This document shows, piece by piece, positions 1-12,338 of a DNA stretch of 64,000 nt; the stretch's first letter is position 1; the number at the start of each line of letters is the position of its first letter. Source of the DNA: Arthrobotrys musiformis (lineage: Eukaryota > Ascomycota > Orbiliomycetes > Orbiliales > Orbiliaceae); contig JAVHJL010000003.1 of assembly GCA_036971715.1 (NCBI GenBank), forward strand, positions 2,046,001-2,110,000, given 5' to 3'. Under the pieces are notes generated by a model that was given only the letters and a program-made list of their open reading frames with translations, was not told the DNA's origin and searched no databases. Made by a program: the position numbers and the translations under genes.

Positions 1-1
1 C

Positions 2-912
2 CCAGCAGAAGCCCCCCAGTGGCCCCCCTTCAAGGGTCTCCTCCCACCAGAACTCCTCCAGCTGGAGACAATCCTCTCCCACCAAATCCTCACCATCTCT
101 CGCTTTTTCCCATCTTCACTATGCAATACTTACATTCAGTTCTTATCAAACCTCCCATTGACGACAACACCCAGTAAGCCAAAGCGTGGGGAGGCGGTAC
201 GGGTAAACGATAGGTTCCAAGTCCAAGATCCGGCGTTCGCGAAAAGATTATGGCTTGATACTGGTCTGAAAGATGTTCTAGAGAAGGAGGAAAGCCGAGA
301 GTTATTGTGGAATACAGACGAATTGGAATCTGGTGTGAAAGCCTGGGGGCTGAATCCGAATATCAGGATATATCGATACACCAAAGGTACACACTTATAT
401 ATCCTCCTCCCCCGTCCGCCGTAATGTACCCTCGAACATATATTAGAATATACTAATAGACAAGCCAATCTAGGTCAATTTTTCGATAAGCACTGTAAGT
501 AATTTCCCCGGATTCCCCACATACCTCTACCTACGTAAGTCAGGGACCATGTAGAACTAAAGGTGGGTATTTCATATATAAAAAAGTCGACGACTCAAAC
601 ACCCTAACCGTCGGCTCCCCTCCCTCCCTCCACCGCACAATATACACCCTCTTGCTCTACCTCACCGGCCCGGCCGATGGTGTCGTAGGCGGTGAAACAG
701 CCTTCTACCGAAACGAACCCTACATCCCACTCTCCAAGAGAGAACTCAAGGAGCTAGCGGCATCGGGACAGCCGCAAATAATAGAAGTGCAACCGGAGAA
801 AGGAATGGCGCTACTGCATCGGCACGGGGATGAATGCCTACTTCACGAGGGAAAAGAGGTCCTGGCGGGTATTAAATGGATTATCCGCAGCGACTTGGTG
901 CTAGATATATAA
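2..912 (+). CDS. 2-oxoglutarate/Fe(II)-dependent oxygenase (prolyl 4-hydroxylase-like), 5' truncated
   Basis: Partial gene: the frame is open from the left window edge, so the start lies outside. Exons 2-386, 474-494 (only 21 nt) and 587-912 join in frame, with GTACAC and GTAAGT donors. The visible part is about 243 residues. It carries an HFD segment formed across the second splice (the HxD iron ligands), the jelly-roll strand LLLYLTGP, and near the C-terminus a second histidine region (ALLHRHGDE) followed by GIKWIIRSDL, where family members place the 2-oxoglutarate-binding basic residue. By family this is a P4Hc-type dioxygenase of the fungal oxidoreductase-domain group that hydroxylates protein or small-molecule substrates with 2-oxoglutarate, O2 and Fe(II). 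The substrate cannot be told from sequence. Confidence 0.85.
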
Positions 913-1169
913 TCTGTAGCTTGGTGTTCGTTTGTTTGTCCCCGGTTGAAAATAAACCTCGGCCCAAAACAGGCAGCTTTGCCAAACCCGGCGGTATTCT
1001 ACCCCATAAGACATTCATTCACATTTCATTGTCGTCTTGTATAAGAGCGCCGCGGTCCCCGAATCAAGAGCGGATCTGGCTGAGCCTTCTCATACAATAA
1101 CTGCCTCGGAAATCTGTTGTCGCTGCATATACCATACTATATCATTTTATCGTCATATTTAAAAGCAAA

Positions 1170-2397
1170 ATGGATAACAAAAGCCTATTCGATGTCAAGG
1201 TAGCCCTCGACTTTCCATTCGGACTGTTCAGACGTGATGTGCTAATACGTAATATCAACATCCAGGGCAAAGTCGCTCTCGTGACTGGTGGCGCCAAAGG
1301 TACACCTCTCGGAATCCATATCAAAGCCAATGAATAAAGAATAAGAAAACATCGACTAACATGTCAAATTACCCAAAGGTATCGGCCGCATGATCTCAGA
1401 AGGCCTCGTCGCCAACGGTGCCAAAGTCTATATCTCCAGCCGAGACGAGAAGGCATGTAAGCAAGCCGTCGAGGAACTAAACGCCATCCCCGGTGGCGGT
1501 TCGGCGCACTACATCACCGCCGACTTTTATAAACTCGAGGCGGTCCAAAAGCTCGCGGACGAGCTTAAGAAGAGGGAGACCAGTTAGTTTCCTTTCCCTA
1601 AATATATATATCTTACGTTTAGGACAGTATGACTAACGGGGCGGTTATATTAAACCAGAACTTCACATCCTCGTCAACAACAGCGGTAGCAACTGGGGCG
1701 AAACATTCGACAGCTACCCAGACTCCGCTTGGGTCCGTGTCCTGACATTGAACGTTCAGCGTGTCTTCACCATCACCCAGCTCGTCACTCCCCTCCTCGA
1801 GGCCGCCGCCGAACCCCTCAACCCAGCCCGTATCATCAACATCGGAAGCGTTGACGGTTTAAGAACACCAAATCTGGAGACATAGTCAGTATTTTCCCAG
1901 CATTGGCTCACGGTGTGCCTTGCAAGTATAATAGAAGTGCTAATATTTGAATAAACAGCGCCTACTCCGCCAGCAAGGCCGCTCTCCACCACATGTCCGA
2001 AGTCCTAGCCCACCACCTCGGCCAGAGAAATATCACGTATGCCTCCCCATAGCACCACCAATATTTCTCTATACCACGGTCTAACAAATTACAATTAGTT
2101 CCAATACCATCGCTTGCGGCCCCTTTGAATCCAAAATGATGGCCGCCACACTAAAGAAATTCCAAAAGGACATCGAAGCCGCCATCCCATTGTCCAGAAT
2201 AGGAACTCCACAAGACGTTGCCGGAACCGTTCTATTCTTGAGCAGCAGAGCGGGTTCTTATGTCAACGGCGCTACAATAACATTAGAGTAAGCCCCCCAA
2301 ACCTCCCGATACCTTGATACCGATTCAAACTTCGGAAGAGTTTTGCTAACAGACTGGGCTCAACAGCGGAGGAAGCGTCGCTTCGGCGAGGTTGTAA
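1170..2397 (+). CDS. Short-chain dehydrogenase/reductase with peroxisomal PTS1 tail (RhlG-like 3-oxoacyl reductase group)
   Basis: Six exons: 1170-1299, 1379-1582, 1659-1884, 1959-2036, 2099-2286 or 2287, and 2367-2397; every junction was chosen to keep the SDR frame. The Rossmann cofactor motif TGGAKGIG is formed across the first splice, NNSG follows in exon 3, and the catalytic YSASK lies in exon 4 just after the third splice. After the last intron the protein ends GGSVASARL-stop. ARL matches the SKL-type tripeptide, so import into peroxisomes is likely. Family members in fungi are often annotated as rhamnolipid-biosynthesis 3-oxoacyl reductase (RhlG) homologues. The true substrate is unknown; fatty-acyl or polyol substrates are possible. 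Start chosen at the first in-frame ATG, 43 codons before the cofactor loop. Confidence 0.85.
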
Positions 2398-3499
2398 GAT
2401 ACACGTGGGATCGGGTACTTTGCGGCTATCCCTTCCATTGGAGGTTAATGTACGATAATAGAGAAATACGACATATTTCACATACGGGAATTTTAAACCG
2501 CACACCCTCGTATTTTCGTGGTAGTAAAAGTTTGTGTGTAAATTTGATAAGATCCTCATAGACCCTGTTGCGGATACAAACTAGCGATACAAATATTCGC
2601 TATCCAGAACTGAGACGACAGCCGGTATAAGATCTATACGAGGAGCGTGTAATTGCGTGCTTGTAAGTTTTAGCCGTGTTTTAATTTTTTCGTATAAATG
2701 CCGTGGCGAGAATATATTGGAATCTCACGTGCGAGCAGGACGGATACCAATGTAATGTCAACAGGCGGTTATACACATGTTTACTATATCATACCATATC
2801 GTGCGTTTAATTAATTTGCCATCAATCGGCTCCTCGTTGGTACTTGACTATTCCATACCTGACTACCTGGGGGATTTGGCCATTAGATTGGAAGTATTTT
2901 CAATTTTTCAGATTCTAATTGTATGCATATGAAGCTCGAGACCTTGAGGCATAATAGGTATCCAACACACGGATTCACGAAATACCACAGATATATAGCG
3001 ATATTCTCAACAGAGAACTGCACCACCAGTAGCCAAATCCATAAATTATAAAACTAGTAGAATAAATATATTGCGTTTATAAAAGGCTTGGACGTCATAA
3101 ATCCAAGCAGCACTCCCACACAAAAGAGGCTATATCGCCATCCAGTATGCGCTGTTGATCGAGATATCGAGAAAGCTCGTTTCCTAACTCGAGTATTGAT
3201 CTACTGAATTCACTCTCATACCCCCTCTCCGGGCCCGGGGCCTCCGAGAAATGATGCTGTGTCTATTAAAGGACAGTATTTCCTTACTCCCAGTGATTTA
3301 TGGACTGGATTCATTCTTTTTTCTTAATATACCCATAGATCTTGGGCTCGGATCATTAGGGATATCTCCCAGCGATTTTACTTACATTTCAGGTTTTTGA
3401 ATATTCAATTCATTTCTTATCTTCTTAACTACTTACCTACTAGAGTTTCTTTCTGTTCAAGGGTAGTATATATCGGTAGCTATATAAAATACAGACAAG
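2398..3499. other. Intergenic, no gene seen
   Basis: AT-rich spacer between two co-oriented genes. No coding frame with family resemblance. A TATATAAA lies at 3481-3488, unusually close (12 nt) to the ATG at 3500, so it is probably not the functional TATA box of that start. Confidence 0.6.
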
Positions 3500-4666
3500 A
3501 TGTCACCCAATTGCATCAAATCCTCCCTGGCCACAATCTGGCTCGAACAATGCAGCATCGAGGACCACCATGCCGGCACCGCCGTCTCAAAAATCCCCAA
3601 ATACGTAAAAACACCCACCTACTCCCCCTCCTCCTCCACCGAACTCTCGCACCCATCCACCCACCCAAAGCAAATAACCTACAAAACCCACGAAGCCTTC
3701 GTCGAATCCCACCCGGGGAGCTACTACCGCATCGGCATCTACGTCCCCCGCCACCTCACCAACTACGGCGTCCAAGTCATCATCGACGGTGTGGAACAAA
3801 ACGCCTACGTCGAGCTCCCACGATGGCTCAAAGGCTCACATTACAAGATCTCTTCCAGACGAACGACGAAATTAACTTGCCGCCATTACCAGTTTTCAAC
3901 CCTGGCGGTTACGGGCGACGATGACGACGTCTTGGGTGGGGATTATGATTTTAAGGATTCTCAGCATTGTAAGACCGGTTGGGTGAATTGGTTTCACAGG
4001 AACGGGCGCCTCGAGCCGACTGAGCATATGATCGGCAAGAAGGCCGTGGGGACTATTAGGGTCAATTTTTACAAGCTTGAGTCGGTGGTAAAGCTCCCTA
4101 AGGAGGAGCAGAGAGACGTTGATTATGAGGATGGGGACTGGGAGCCCTGCCAGGCTGTGGATTCCATCGGTGCCATCAAGCTGGGCGCTGGTGTGGAGAA
4201 TGTTACTACGTAAGTAAAAACCCCATTGACATATATATAGGTATATACATATAGAATTTGATTGTTCATGGTGATTAACTCGTGGTTTTTGTATTGCTAG
4301 GCTTGGGCCCGAGCGTGCGAATGTTCCGCCATTCGGGTTATGCAAAACTACTCTTAAATTCTTCCACCCCGTCGAGACATTTGTCTTCAAGTACCGTCCA
4401 CGCGGTAAGTCACACCCCTTATAACCATCCATAGATACTATAAAGTAGAACTCCGAATTCTAACGCCCTATTAAGACGTCCTCATGGAAAACAACCTTCT
4501 AGTAGCCAAGAGGCCCACGGGCCTCAAAAAGTTCACCCACCTCGTAAAAAATATATTTACTCACCCGTCCAAGTCTCACCCCCCATCAACCGGTACAAAG
4601 GCGCCAGAGAATTCGAAGGCAGAGTTAATGGGCGGATTATCCGAGCATGTCGAGAAAGCTCTCTAA
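3500..4666 (+). CDS. DUF7918-type hypothetical protein
   Basis: Three exons, 3500-4209, 4301-4404 and 4476-4666, giving 334 residues. The introns are 91 and 71 nt with GTAAGT donors. I match it to the fungal DUF7918 family by layout: an N-terminal region with a SYYRIGIYV strand and a VIIDGVEQ strand, an acidic DDDD segment before the middle domain, then VGTIRVNFYK, and a terminal FFHPVETFVFKYRPRDVL core followed by a Lys-rich tail. The protein is probably soluble; no signal peptide or membrane helix is visible. Function of the family is unknown. The next in-frame Met lies far inside the domain, so the ATG at 3500 is the best start. The alternative is an orphan protein that only resembles DUF7918. 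Confidence 0.65.
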
Positions 4667-5565
4667 CGTGACCCTATTTCCTGCTTATCTCTTAATTAGA
4701 TCGAATCATTTCTTTTAATCTTCACTGTGTTAAAAACGACGGCTGTCTGGCGAAATAACTGGAAACCTGCTTACGAAAATCATTTATTTAATATTGCGGC
4801 TCAGAGGGCAGGAGGGCGGATCTTTCGAAATCTCTGGGGTATTCTTATCATGATCTTTAAATTATCTCCTATTCCTTTGTCCAACCTATATCTCTCTTTC
4901 TTCATTCTTTTCGAAATTTTGTTTACGCCTATGCGATACATCCGCGGATTTGGGACCGAATAACCATCTACTTACTTACTTACTTAGCTATCAACAAAAT
5001 CAAATTTCATCGAATTGACCAAAAGGGTTGAAAGAATAGCTTGAATACTATCAATAGAATATTCGACCGCGGGCGTTGTCCCGGACCAGACTGCCAACGC
5101 GATAGCCACCCGCGGGCGGCAGAAGAGAAGAACCAAGATTATTGATGTATATTGTCGATGCATGTTACGCAAACGTTAACTTTTGATAGCGGCCGCAAAT
5201 GCTGTCATTCATCTTAAGGTGCACCACTACCACGAAGGCGATATCAATTTCTCGACACGTACTGTAACAATAAAAAAAACGAAATAAGCAATCGCTATGC
5301 CATTAACTAGCACAGCGAACCGCAGCAACCTATCCTCATATTGAAATCTCGAAAGCAGCCTCTTTTTTTGTAAGAAATGAAAATGTGAGTCGAAAAGGAA
5401 AAAGAAAAAGGACGTAATAAAAATCATAATGTGGAAGCGTAGGTAGATGAGGAGAATGAATGAAGCACGCCGTGAGCTGGAATGGAACGAAACAAGAAAA
5501 AAATGTACCCGGCACTAATTTACAAGAAATATCTTACTGATCGCCTCCCTCTAGAGCCTCGCAAA
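4667..5565. other. Convergent intergenic region, no gene seen
   Basis: Holds the 3' flanks of the DUF7918 gene (+) and SPT6 (-). A short (ACTT)n tract occurs near 4970-4987. No supported coding frame or RNA gene. Confidence 0.6.
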
Positions 5566-8500
5566 CTATCTCCTCATAGGAGGTGGAGGACCGCCATACC
5601 GCTGCTGACGCATCTGCTGCTCCATACGTCCCTGATACTGCTGTTGCTGGTTCGTGAAGAGGATTTTGAACCCCTATAACGTCGGGCCCATTAGAATCTA
5701 CGATGTTTCTTCATTCTATCGGGGGGTTTTAGGAGACTTACGTTACAAAGAGCATTGACATCACCATACAAGTTGTTCGCGAGTGAGAATGCCTGCGGCA
5801 CTACCGTGACCTTCCAAGAATTTGGCGGCTTGTTTTGACCGGTCTTGAAACACAAGTCGAAATGCCCTGGCCTCTTCGGATCGGGGTGGAAGACGTAGAC
5901 GGTACGTCCAGGGAAAGCCTCGGCGTAGTTTGTCAACCATGCCTCTGATGTATAATTAGTAAAAAGATCGGAAAGCAATCCAGGAAAAAGGGGAAATTCG
6001 ACATACCGGCTTCCTCCCGAGTCTTCTTGAACTTGTCATGACGCTCAATCTCTCCGACCTTCTTCGCCATCGGCTTGACGTGATTGAAAATCAAGTCGTC
6101 CAGATCGCTGTAGGTGTACTTTCCGCCGACTTTCAGAGTTCGGCCAATAGAGAACTCGTTTTCTTTGTCAAGCTCAAGAACATCGATATGCTGGTATAAG
6201 CCGTCGCCAACCTTCCATGTAATAGCGATATGATCCTGTCCCTTCGAGGATGGGCGGATAACCACATCACCTCGAGAATGCTGAGCCAAATACTCCTCCG
6301 CCTGCCGGCTGTTGAAGGCACGGAAAAGTGGGTGCTTGATAACACGAGCGGCACGGTGCTGTTCCTCCTGCTTAACCGTAAGGGCGACTCTATCCTTTTC
6401 TTCTTGGTCTTCGTCCCACTCGTCTGGCTCTCGCTCGTAGCTCTTACGGTAGGGTATACGAAGTTCAGATTCTTTGAATGTCAACTCCGCATAGAATGAC
6501 CGAATATTAATGGTCTTGATCTTGGCCTGAACTGTCTGCGAAACGTGGAATAGACTGTGAGGCGACACGCCAAACTTGTCAGACATCTCTTCCGACGCAA
6601 CGTTTCCAGTAATGCCACAGTCGAGTTTTGTAACAAGGAAGCGGTCGGTGACCCTTCGGATGTTCACCGGCACGATCATGCCAGGAACAAGTGAGTCTGC
6701 TGTCTCGCCTGTGAGCTTGGTGAAAATTTCTTCGCTAGACAACCGCCTGAATGGATTTCGCAGTTCTTCATAAGGTTCCTGAAGTTCTGCTCTGATGGTC
6801 TCTAGAGTAGCTCGCTTCCGTTGGTTGAAGTTTCTCTCCAATTCGTCGGCGTACTCCTCCAGAATCAACTCGTTGACCTTGTATTGCTCCTCCTTGCTAA
6901 TCATCAATCTTATGACTGCTCCGGGGTCGTCGCCATTGTTTGTCCTTTCGTTGACGTCCTCCTCGTCAAGCTCAAGGGCATCCGCAGCCATTTTGCGACC
7001 GAGTTCGTAATCTTGAGGGTGAACTCTGGTACTATCCAGATATTCGGAATCTGCAGCCTTCAGTTCGTAGGCGTATTCTATAATTGTAAAACTGGCGCAG
7101 TTGGTCCAAACACACGGTCCCATCAAAGGCTTGATGTTATTGTCGGGGTCGCCGACCATTGAGCTACGGCTCTGCACGCTCCCACCGTTCTGCCCAATCA
7201 TCTTCAGCATATGCCCTGCTTTTCTCGGTCCGAGACCGCACAAGTACGGCAGCAAGTTTGCGTAATACTGGTTGTTAACGACCTCGTTGATGTTTACACC
7301 GGTAAGATTGACCATATCCACCATGGCGCTCTCGAGGTTGGACTGGAGCTTCTCTTTCGGCAAGAGCTGTTGGTCGGGGTGGAAACTAATGGACAGGACG
7401 TTCTCTCCACAAGCAGCGTACTCCAAAAGAGGGTTTTGTACGTAGCGGGCGAGGGCAGCACAATAACGACCGAGGGAACTTTGACTTGGGAAATCGGATG
7501 CCGCTCGTTCGCTGTTCATGTAGAGACGCGCTACTTCATCCTGGACGAAAATAATATCTAAAAGATTCCGTTGGCCGTGATCCTCGTCATCAAGGCGAAT
7601 GTCTTCCTCTTCTATGATTTTTCTCAACGCCGATTCGAGGGTATACGTAGCAACGGTGAATCCGCCGAGGGCGATGACAGCAGGGTTCCGGTCATTGATA
7701 AGCTTGACAAACTTCTTGACCTCCTCTGTATCGCGCACGCCGTTCATCTTAAGAGTTTCCAGAACTTTACCGTACTGATCCATAAACACGCCGAGAACGC
7801 CGTCCCTCAGATCGGCACCCTGGCCAGCGGTCAAGGCAAGAACGCGGGGAGGGAAAATATTGGGTTCCGCCGGGTTCACCTGGAAGTGAGCTTGGTCAAG
7901 TCTCTCCACATAATTCTTGCGAACTTGTTTGGCGAGCTCGTCTTCACAAACTGTCTTGATATTCTCTTTGTAGTTTTTGGCCATCAGATTTAGGAGCTTT
8001 TCCATAGCCATATCAACAACATCCTTTCTTTCTTCGTTCCAGGCGTCTGCTTGGTCGCTGTAGTTTTCAGATGAGATAAGGTCGTAGAGCTGGCGGAGAT
8101 ATCGGGTTTTGGTGCTCATCTCAATTTGAAGGGTCACTAAGCCCTCGCTCTCGGCAGCCAGCATTTTTAGGAACCGCGCAGGGTGGCTCAATAGAGCCCC
8201 CGTCGACTGGTTTCTGAGATATTTGAACTCCTGTTTTACAAAATTAGCATACTAAATATTGAAAATGTAAGTGGGTGAAACCTACATAGTAAGGGTGAAG
8301 TTCGTCAATCTTTTTTAGCCCTTTGTCGGTTGTTTTAACATGGAGCTGTCCGTTGATGAACAACTTCTGGCGAACGGCCCGCCTTAAGATCGGGTTCATG
8401 AAGAATTCTTCCGCGAGCATGGCCTTTGCAGCTTTTAGAGCCTCAGAACTAGTTTTGAAGTCGCGACTATCCAGACAAGCATCGGCCAACTCATTAGGGA

Positions 8501-10136
8501 ACTCCGCAGGCTCGTCCGGAAAGTTGCGCTTCTGATCCAAGCTGACGTTGTGTGCAAATTCGGCGGCAGAGATACCAAACGCTTTAACCAAATTATAGAC
8601 GCGAGACTTTCGAATCTTGTCAAAGATAGTGCGTGTGGCGCCTGGTCGCTTTTTGTGTGCTCCATTCATTCCATTTGCTTGTGACTGAATAGCTGCGATA
8701 TCCTTGAGCTCTTCGGAATATCGGAATTGCAGGTACTCTTGCAAATCCTGTATTTCCTCCACGTTCTCAAGGTCGCCGATTCTGTCGGTGTAGGTTTCGT
8801 CCTGAATACTGAGCGATTGGTAGGTTCGTTTAACGGCGTTCTTCTTATCGATAAAAGCCCGGTACTTGAGATCAAGCTCCATGATCATCCATAGTTCATC
8901 CTGTCCGAGGAGACGATCGCCACCACTGCGTCCTTCGTTGTGAATGATGTAGTCCTTTCGGTTTTGGTATATAAACGGAATTTCCATGTTATCCTTGACG
9001 ATGAAATCCAGGACACGATTAACAGCGCGGAAGAATGGCTGGCGATGGTGCGGCTGCAGATTTCGCTTCTGTGCGAACATCTGTGAGGCAATCCAATTAC
9101 CTTCTTCCTGATACTCATCATCAGTAATCATGATGTGAGCATAGGGCTTCCGGGCCAACTGGAATCGCTCCGGAATATCAATGGAGCGGATCTCATTATC
9201 TTCATCCGTAAGCATGCGCTCCTTGAGCTCACTTGGCTCAAAGACATCCTCGAGATTCATGACCTGGTCTCTTTTTTCTTCTTCTAGCTCTTCTGCTGTC
9301 ACAATAGCCCAGTCGTACTCATGTCCATCTCCGAAGATTTCCTCCATTTTCTCTATCGATTCGGCATTGAGCAATCCCTTTCCGGTGGCGGCCGCCCTCT
9401 TCTGTTCTCGGGCCCGGTCCTTAGCTCGATTGCGCTCGTCGACGTCATCTTCGGACATATCATCATCTTCGATAAACCCGTCGTCTTCGTCTCCTAGGTC
9501 CTCAATGAATTCGCCGGCTCCTTCATCGGATGATATATCGACTAGATCACGGTCATCATTCCTGGGCCGCTCTTCCGCTTTACCGCGTTTGAATCTTTTC
9601 AGCTTCTGTTGGCCGGATAGGTTAGCGCGAGCTATATTCAAGCTAATGTTGAGGGCATCAACCTACATTGCCTCTCGGCCTTTCTTCGCCCATATTCTCA
9701 GCAATGAGATCGAGATCTTCCTCGTCCATCTCATCGTCCTCCTCTTCTTCGCGAGCCGACCTTCTGCGCTTTCGCTTCCTCCGTGATCTGTTCTCGGGTT
9801 CACTCTGGCTTTCTTCTTCCTCTTCATCATCATCGCTGACAATGAAGCCTTTCCCGACCTATGACGCGTATATGAGTACCAAGCTTGTTACGCATTGAAC
9901 AAAATCGAGAGAGAAACGAGAAAAGGAGTATTTCAAAAATGACCACCAACCTCTGCAAGGCCTTCTTCTTCGTCTTCGGTATTCTCTTCCTCGCTGGAAT
10001 CCATATCCATGTTATCGCCGCGAGATTTCTTCTGCTTCTTACTGCTTCTCTGCTTTTTCCGGGAATCGCCGGCTTCTTCGCCCATGCTCTCATCCTGCGA
10101 CTCGTCCTCCGCCTCTCGGTCAAAGTACCCGCTCAT
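5566..10136 (-). CDS. SPT6: Transcription elongation factor and histone chaperone Spt6
   Basis: Six exons read on the minus strand: 10136-9951, 9858-9667, 9605-8286, 8230-6007, 5944-5742 and 5673-5566. The first three are in phase 0, and the total is 1410 residues, the usual Spt6 length. The first ~200 residues are highly acidic with Lys/Arg clusters (DDDEEEEE, SRKKQRSSKKQKKS), as in the Spn1- and histone-binding tail. Then come the helical core, a YqgF-like domain (about 690-860), a helix-hairpin-helix segment around NLLPYLCGLGPRKA, an S1 domain (about 1066-1140, LVPGMIVPVNIRRV), and the tandem SH2 module (about 1199-1375) with the phosphate-binding Arg in VVIRPSS. The tail is short and Gln/Pro-rich (ending PPPPMRR). 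Spt6 travels with RNA polymerase II, binds its phosphorylated linker and reassembles nucleosomes. Divergent from the MAPKK gene. Confidence 0.97.
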
Positions 10137-11385
10137 CTTGGGTGGGTTGTAGACGCCTACGGATGGATATATTTTAAGATGGAGACGCGATTAAGGGTGA
10201 TTGGTGGTGGTGTCGATTGGGAGATATATGATGGATTCGGGTCTCGGTGAAAGGGGATGTCGGGATGGAGGTGATTTGAGGGAGTGACGGCGCGAGATGG
10301 GCAAAGGAGGGTTGATGGAGGAAAGCTGTTCGATCCTGAGAGCGAGCAGAGGCGTTTCGCATGGTCTGTCTAGCCGAGTTCAAGCCACACTCTTCAACCA
10401 GCCACAATTGGATATCACTAGCCACAGGGTCAACAACACCACAACACGCGACAACCCCAACCCAGTTGGTTCTCGTATTCCCACCAGACGCAATACGGCG
10501 GCGCATACATACCTCTCAGTCGGGTAAGATAACATAACACCCAGACGTCACTCGAGTCCTGCAAAACGAAATTCCGATCCCGATATTCCGAATTTAAAAC
10601 TATAAAAGACGGAGAATTAAGAAAACTTGATCTGTTCCTGATAGATCTAGTCCCAGAATTGATCGTATTGACCAAACAGTTCATGTTCCGCAAAAAGCAT
10701 GCATACCAATGCACCGGGATCCAGCCAAGCCAGATGTGCCGCACTGGTTGATATTAAACAGGATGAAAGCCAATGCCGCATCCCAGAATGTCCAGAAACA
10801 TGGCTGCCTCACTTAATCAATCAATTGACACCCTCATCGGCTTACGTGGATACAGGCAATAACCCGGCGCTTGTGGCGTGCTCCCCAAACTTTCCAGGAA
10901 ACCTTTGGTGTTTTGGAAGCAATGAAATTCAAGCCTTGGATGGCAGATGACCCCACCGACGGCCTAGGATTCCCGTCTTCAAAAAGACGTTTCGAAACTA
11001 TTTTGCTTGAACTTTTTGATATTGGTCAAAGGACGGTGCTAAGAGAGGAACTACGGCATCTCTAAAGCCAAAGCTATCCATTTCGAAGTCTCAAGAAACG
11101 AGCTTATCAATCGATAAAGCGCTCGGCCCGTCCGTCCTGCACCGGCACATACGTACAGCCATGCCCCGATGATGCATATGGGCGATTCCTACGCAGATAC
11201 TACGGGATATCAATTGTGATGAGGAAATGGATAGGCAAACAAAGATACTCGGGTATCCCGCCATCTTCTTTTCTGCATGACATGGACCGCTGGTACAAAC
11301 ATACAGATGGGTGCATACAAACAATGCAATTAGGCAGCTTTCGCCTGATCCTGGTTCGCTGAATTAATTAATTCTCCCCGAGAAA

Positions 11386-11409
11386 CAGCAGTAGCAGCAG
11401 CAGCAGCAG
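11386..11409. repeat. CAG trinucleotide microsatellite
   Basis: Eight tandem CAG-type triplets, one of them TAG, followed by a purine-rich run with GGACGA repeats to about 11440. Non-coding in the models given here. Confidence 0.8.
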
Positions 11410-11756
11410 GACGAAAAAGGACGAGGACGAGGACGAGCAGGAGGGGGAGCAACCGTCATGTGAGCTGTCATATTATCAATTGGTATAGCTATAACCACCA
11501 ACTTAGGTACCCATAACTGGGTAGTTCTCTTGAATTTGGGGTGAAATCAACCCGCAACCATTGCAAGGGTGGAGTCTGGTTGGGCGGGCAGAAATATCCC
11601 GATCAATCCACGTGCATTGCATGATCTTTCCGCCGCGGTGAAAGATAGGAATAGAGATTCTTCTTCTTGTCCGTCTTGTCCGGCTCGTCCCAGACAAAGA
11701 GAGAGGGTCTTGGGTCTTGGGTCTTGTTTGTGCTGGGTGGTCTTGAAAGAGGTGGT

Positions 11757-11763
11757 TGAAACA
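11757..11763 (+). promoter_or_regulatory. Candidate Ste12 pheromone-response element (TGAAACA)
   Basis: An exact TGAAACA, the yeast Ste12 consensus, lies 576-582 bp upstream of the Ste7-type kinase ATG. A single 7-mer in 2.2 kb is only weak evidence by itself. Confidence 0.3.
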
Positions 11764-12338
11764 TCCCTGAGAAACTGGAAACTGGTCTGGGACAAGCCAG
11801 TGTGGTTGCTGATACTGCTAATTATACTTCCTTCTGACTTGCTGCCCTTCGACTCCACCTTCTCTCTGGCTCTGGCTGCTGCTGGCTGCTGGGTCCCCTT
11901 TGCACCAGCAACTGGCAAAAGCAATAAAACCCGCCTCGAGTCCTCCTCATTTTCGTTCTCCTCATCCTCATCCTCCCCATAAAAACATCACCATCTTCCC
12001 ACTTCCAACCCATCCTCTCTCCTTTACTTCATCATCAGCAGCAGCACAATCTGGTTCTCCCGATTGTTCTTCCTCTTCTTGGACTATTTAGCTATTTCTG
12101 TCGGCTGCAGATTCCGTTTGATTTCGGCAACACACGTGAGGTCCCTCTTTACAATAGTGACCTTGCCAGGCCTTGGAAATTCACCGAGCTTAGCTTTCCC
12201 CCCCAAACTTGTTGGATTTCCTCAGCTACCCCTCGTCCACTTCCATCCCTTCCGACCATCCAAATACCGGCAGACCCTTCCAGTTTTCCGGTATAAACCC
12301 CTTCTCTCGAGTCGTTCCTTCAGATTTAACTTCCAACC

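Larger units (their letters stand above)
10137..12338. other. 2.2-kb divergent promoter region between SPT6 and the STE7-type gene
   Basis: No supported gene. Holds a (CAG)n/(GAC)n-like tract at 11386-11440, a pyrimidine-rich stretch from about 11930 to 12090 typical of a fungal leader, a CACGTG near 12132, a TGAAACA at 11757-11763, and a TATAAA-like site near 12293, about 45 bp before the kinase ATG. Confidence 0.55.

Noticed and set aside
3397..3924. 175-codon + strand frame overlapping the DUF7918 gene
   Set aside because: Alternative frame of the real first exon, rich in Pro/Leu/Arg, without conservation.
7211..7993. Plus-strand frames of 116 and 140 codons
   Set aside because: Antisense to the Spt6 core; composition is determined by the conserved coding strand.
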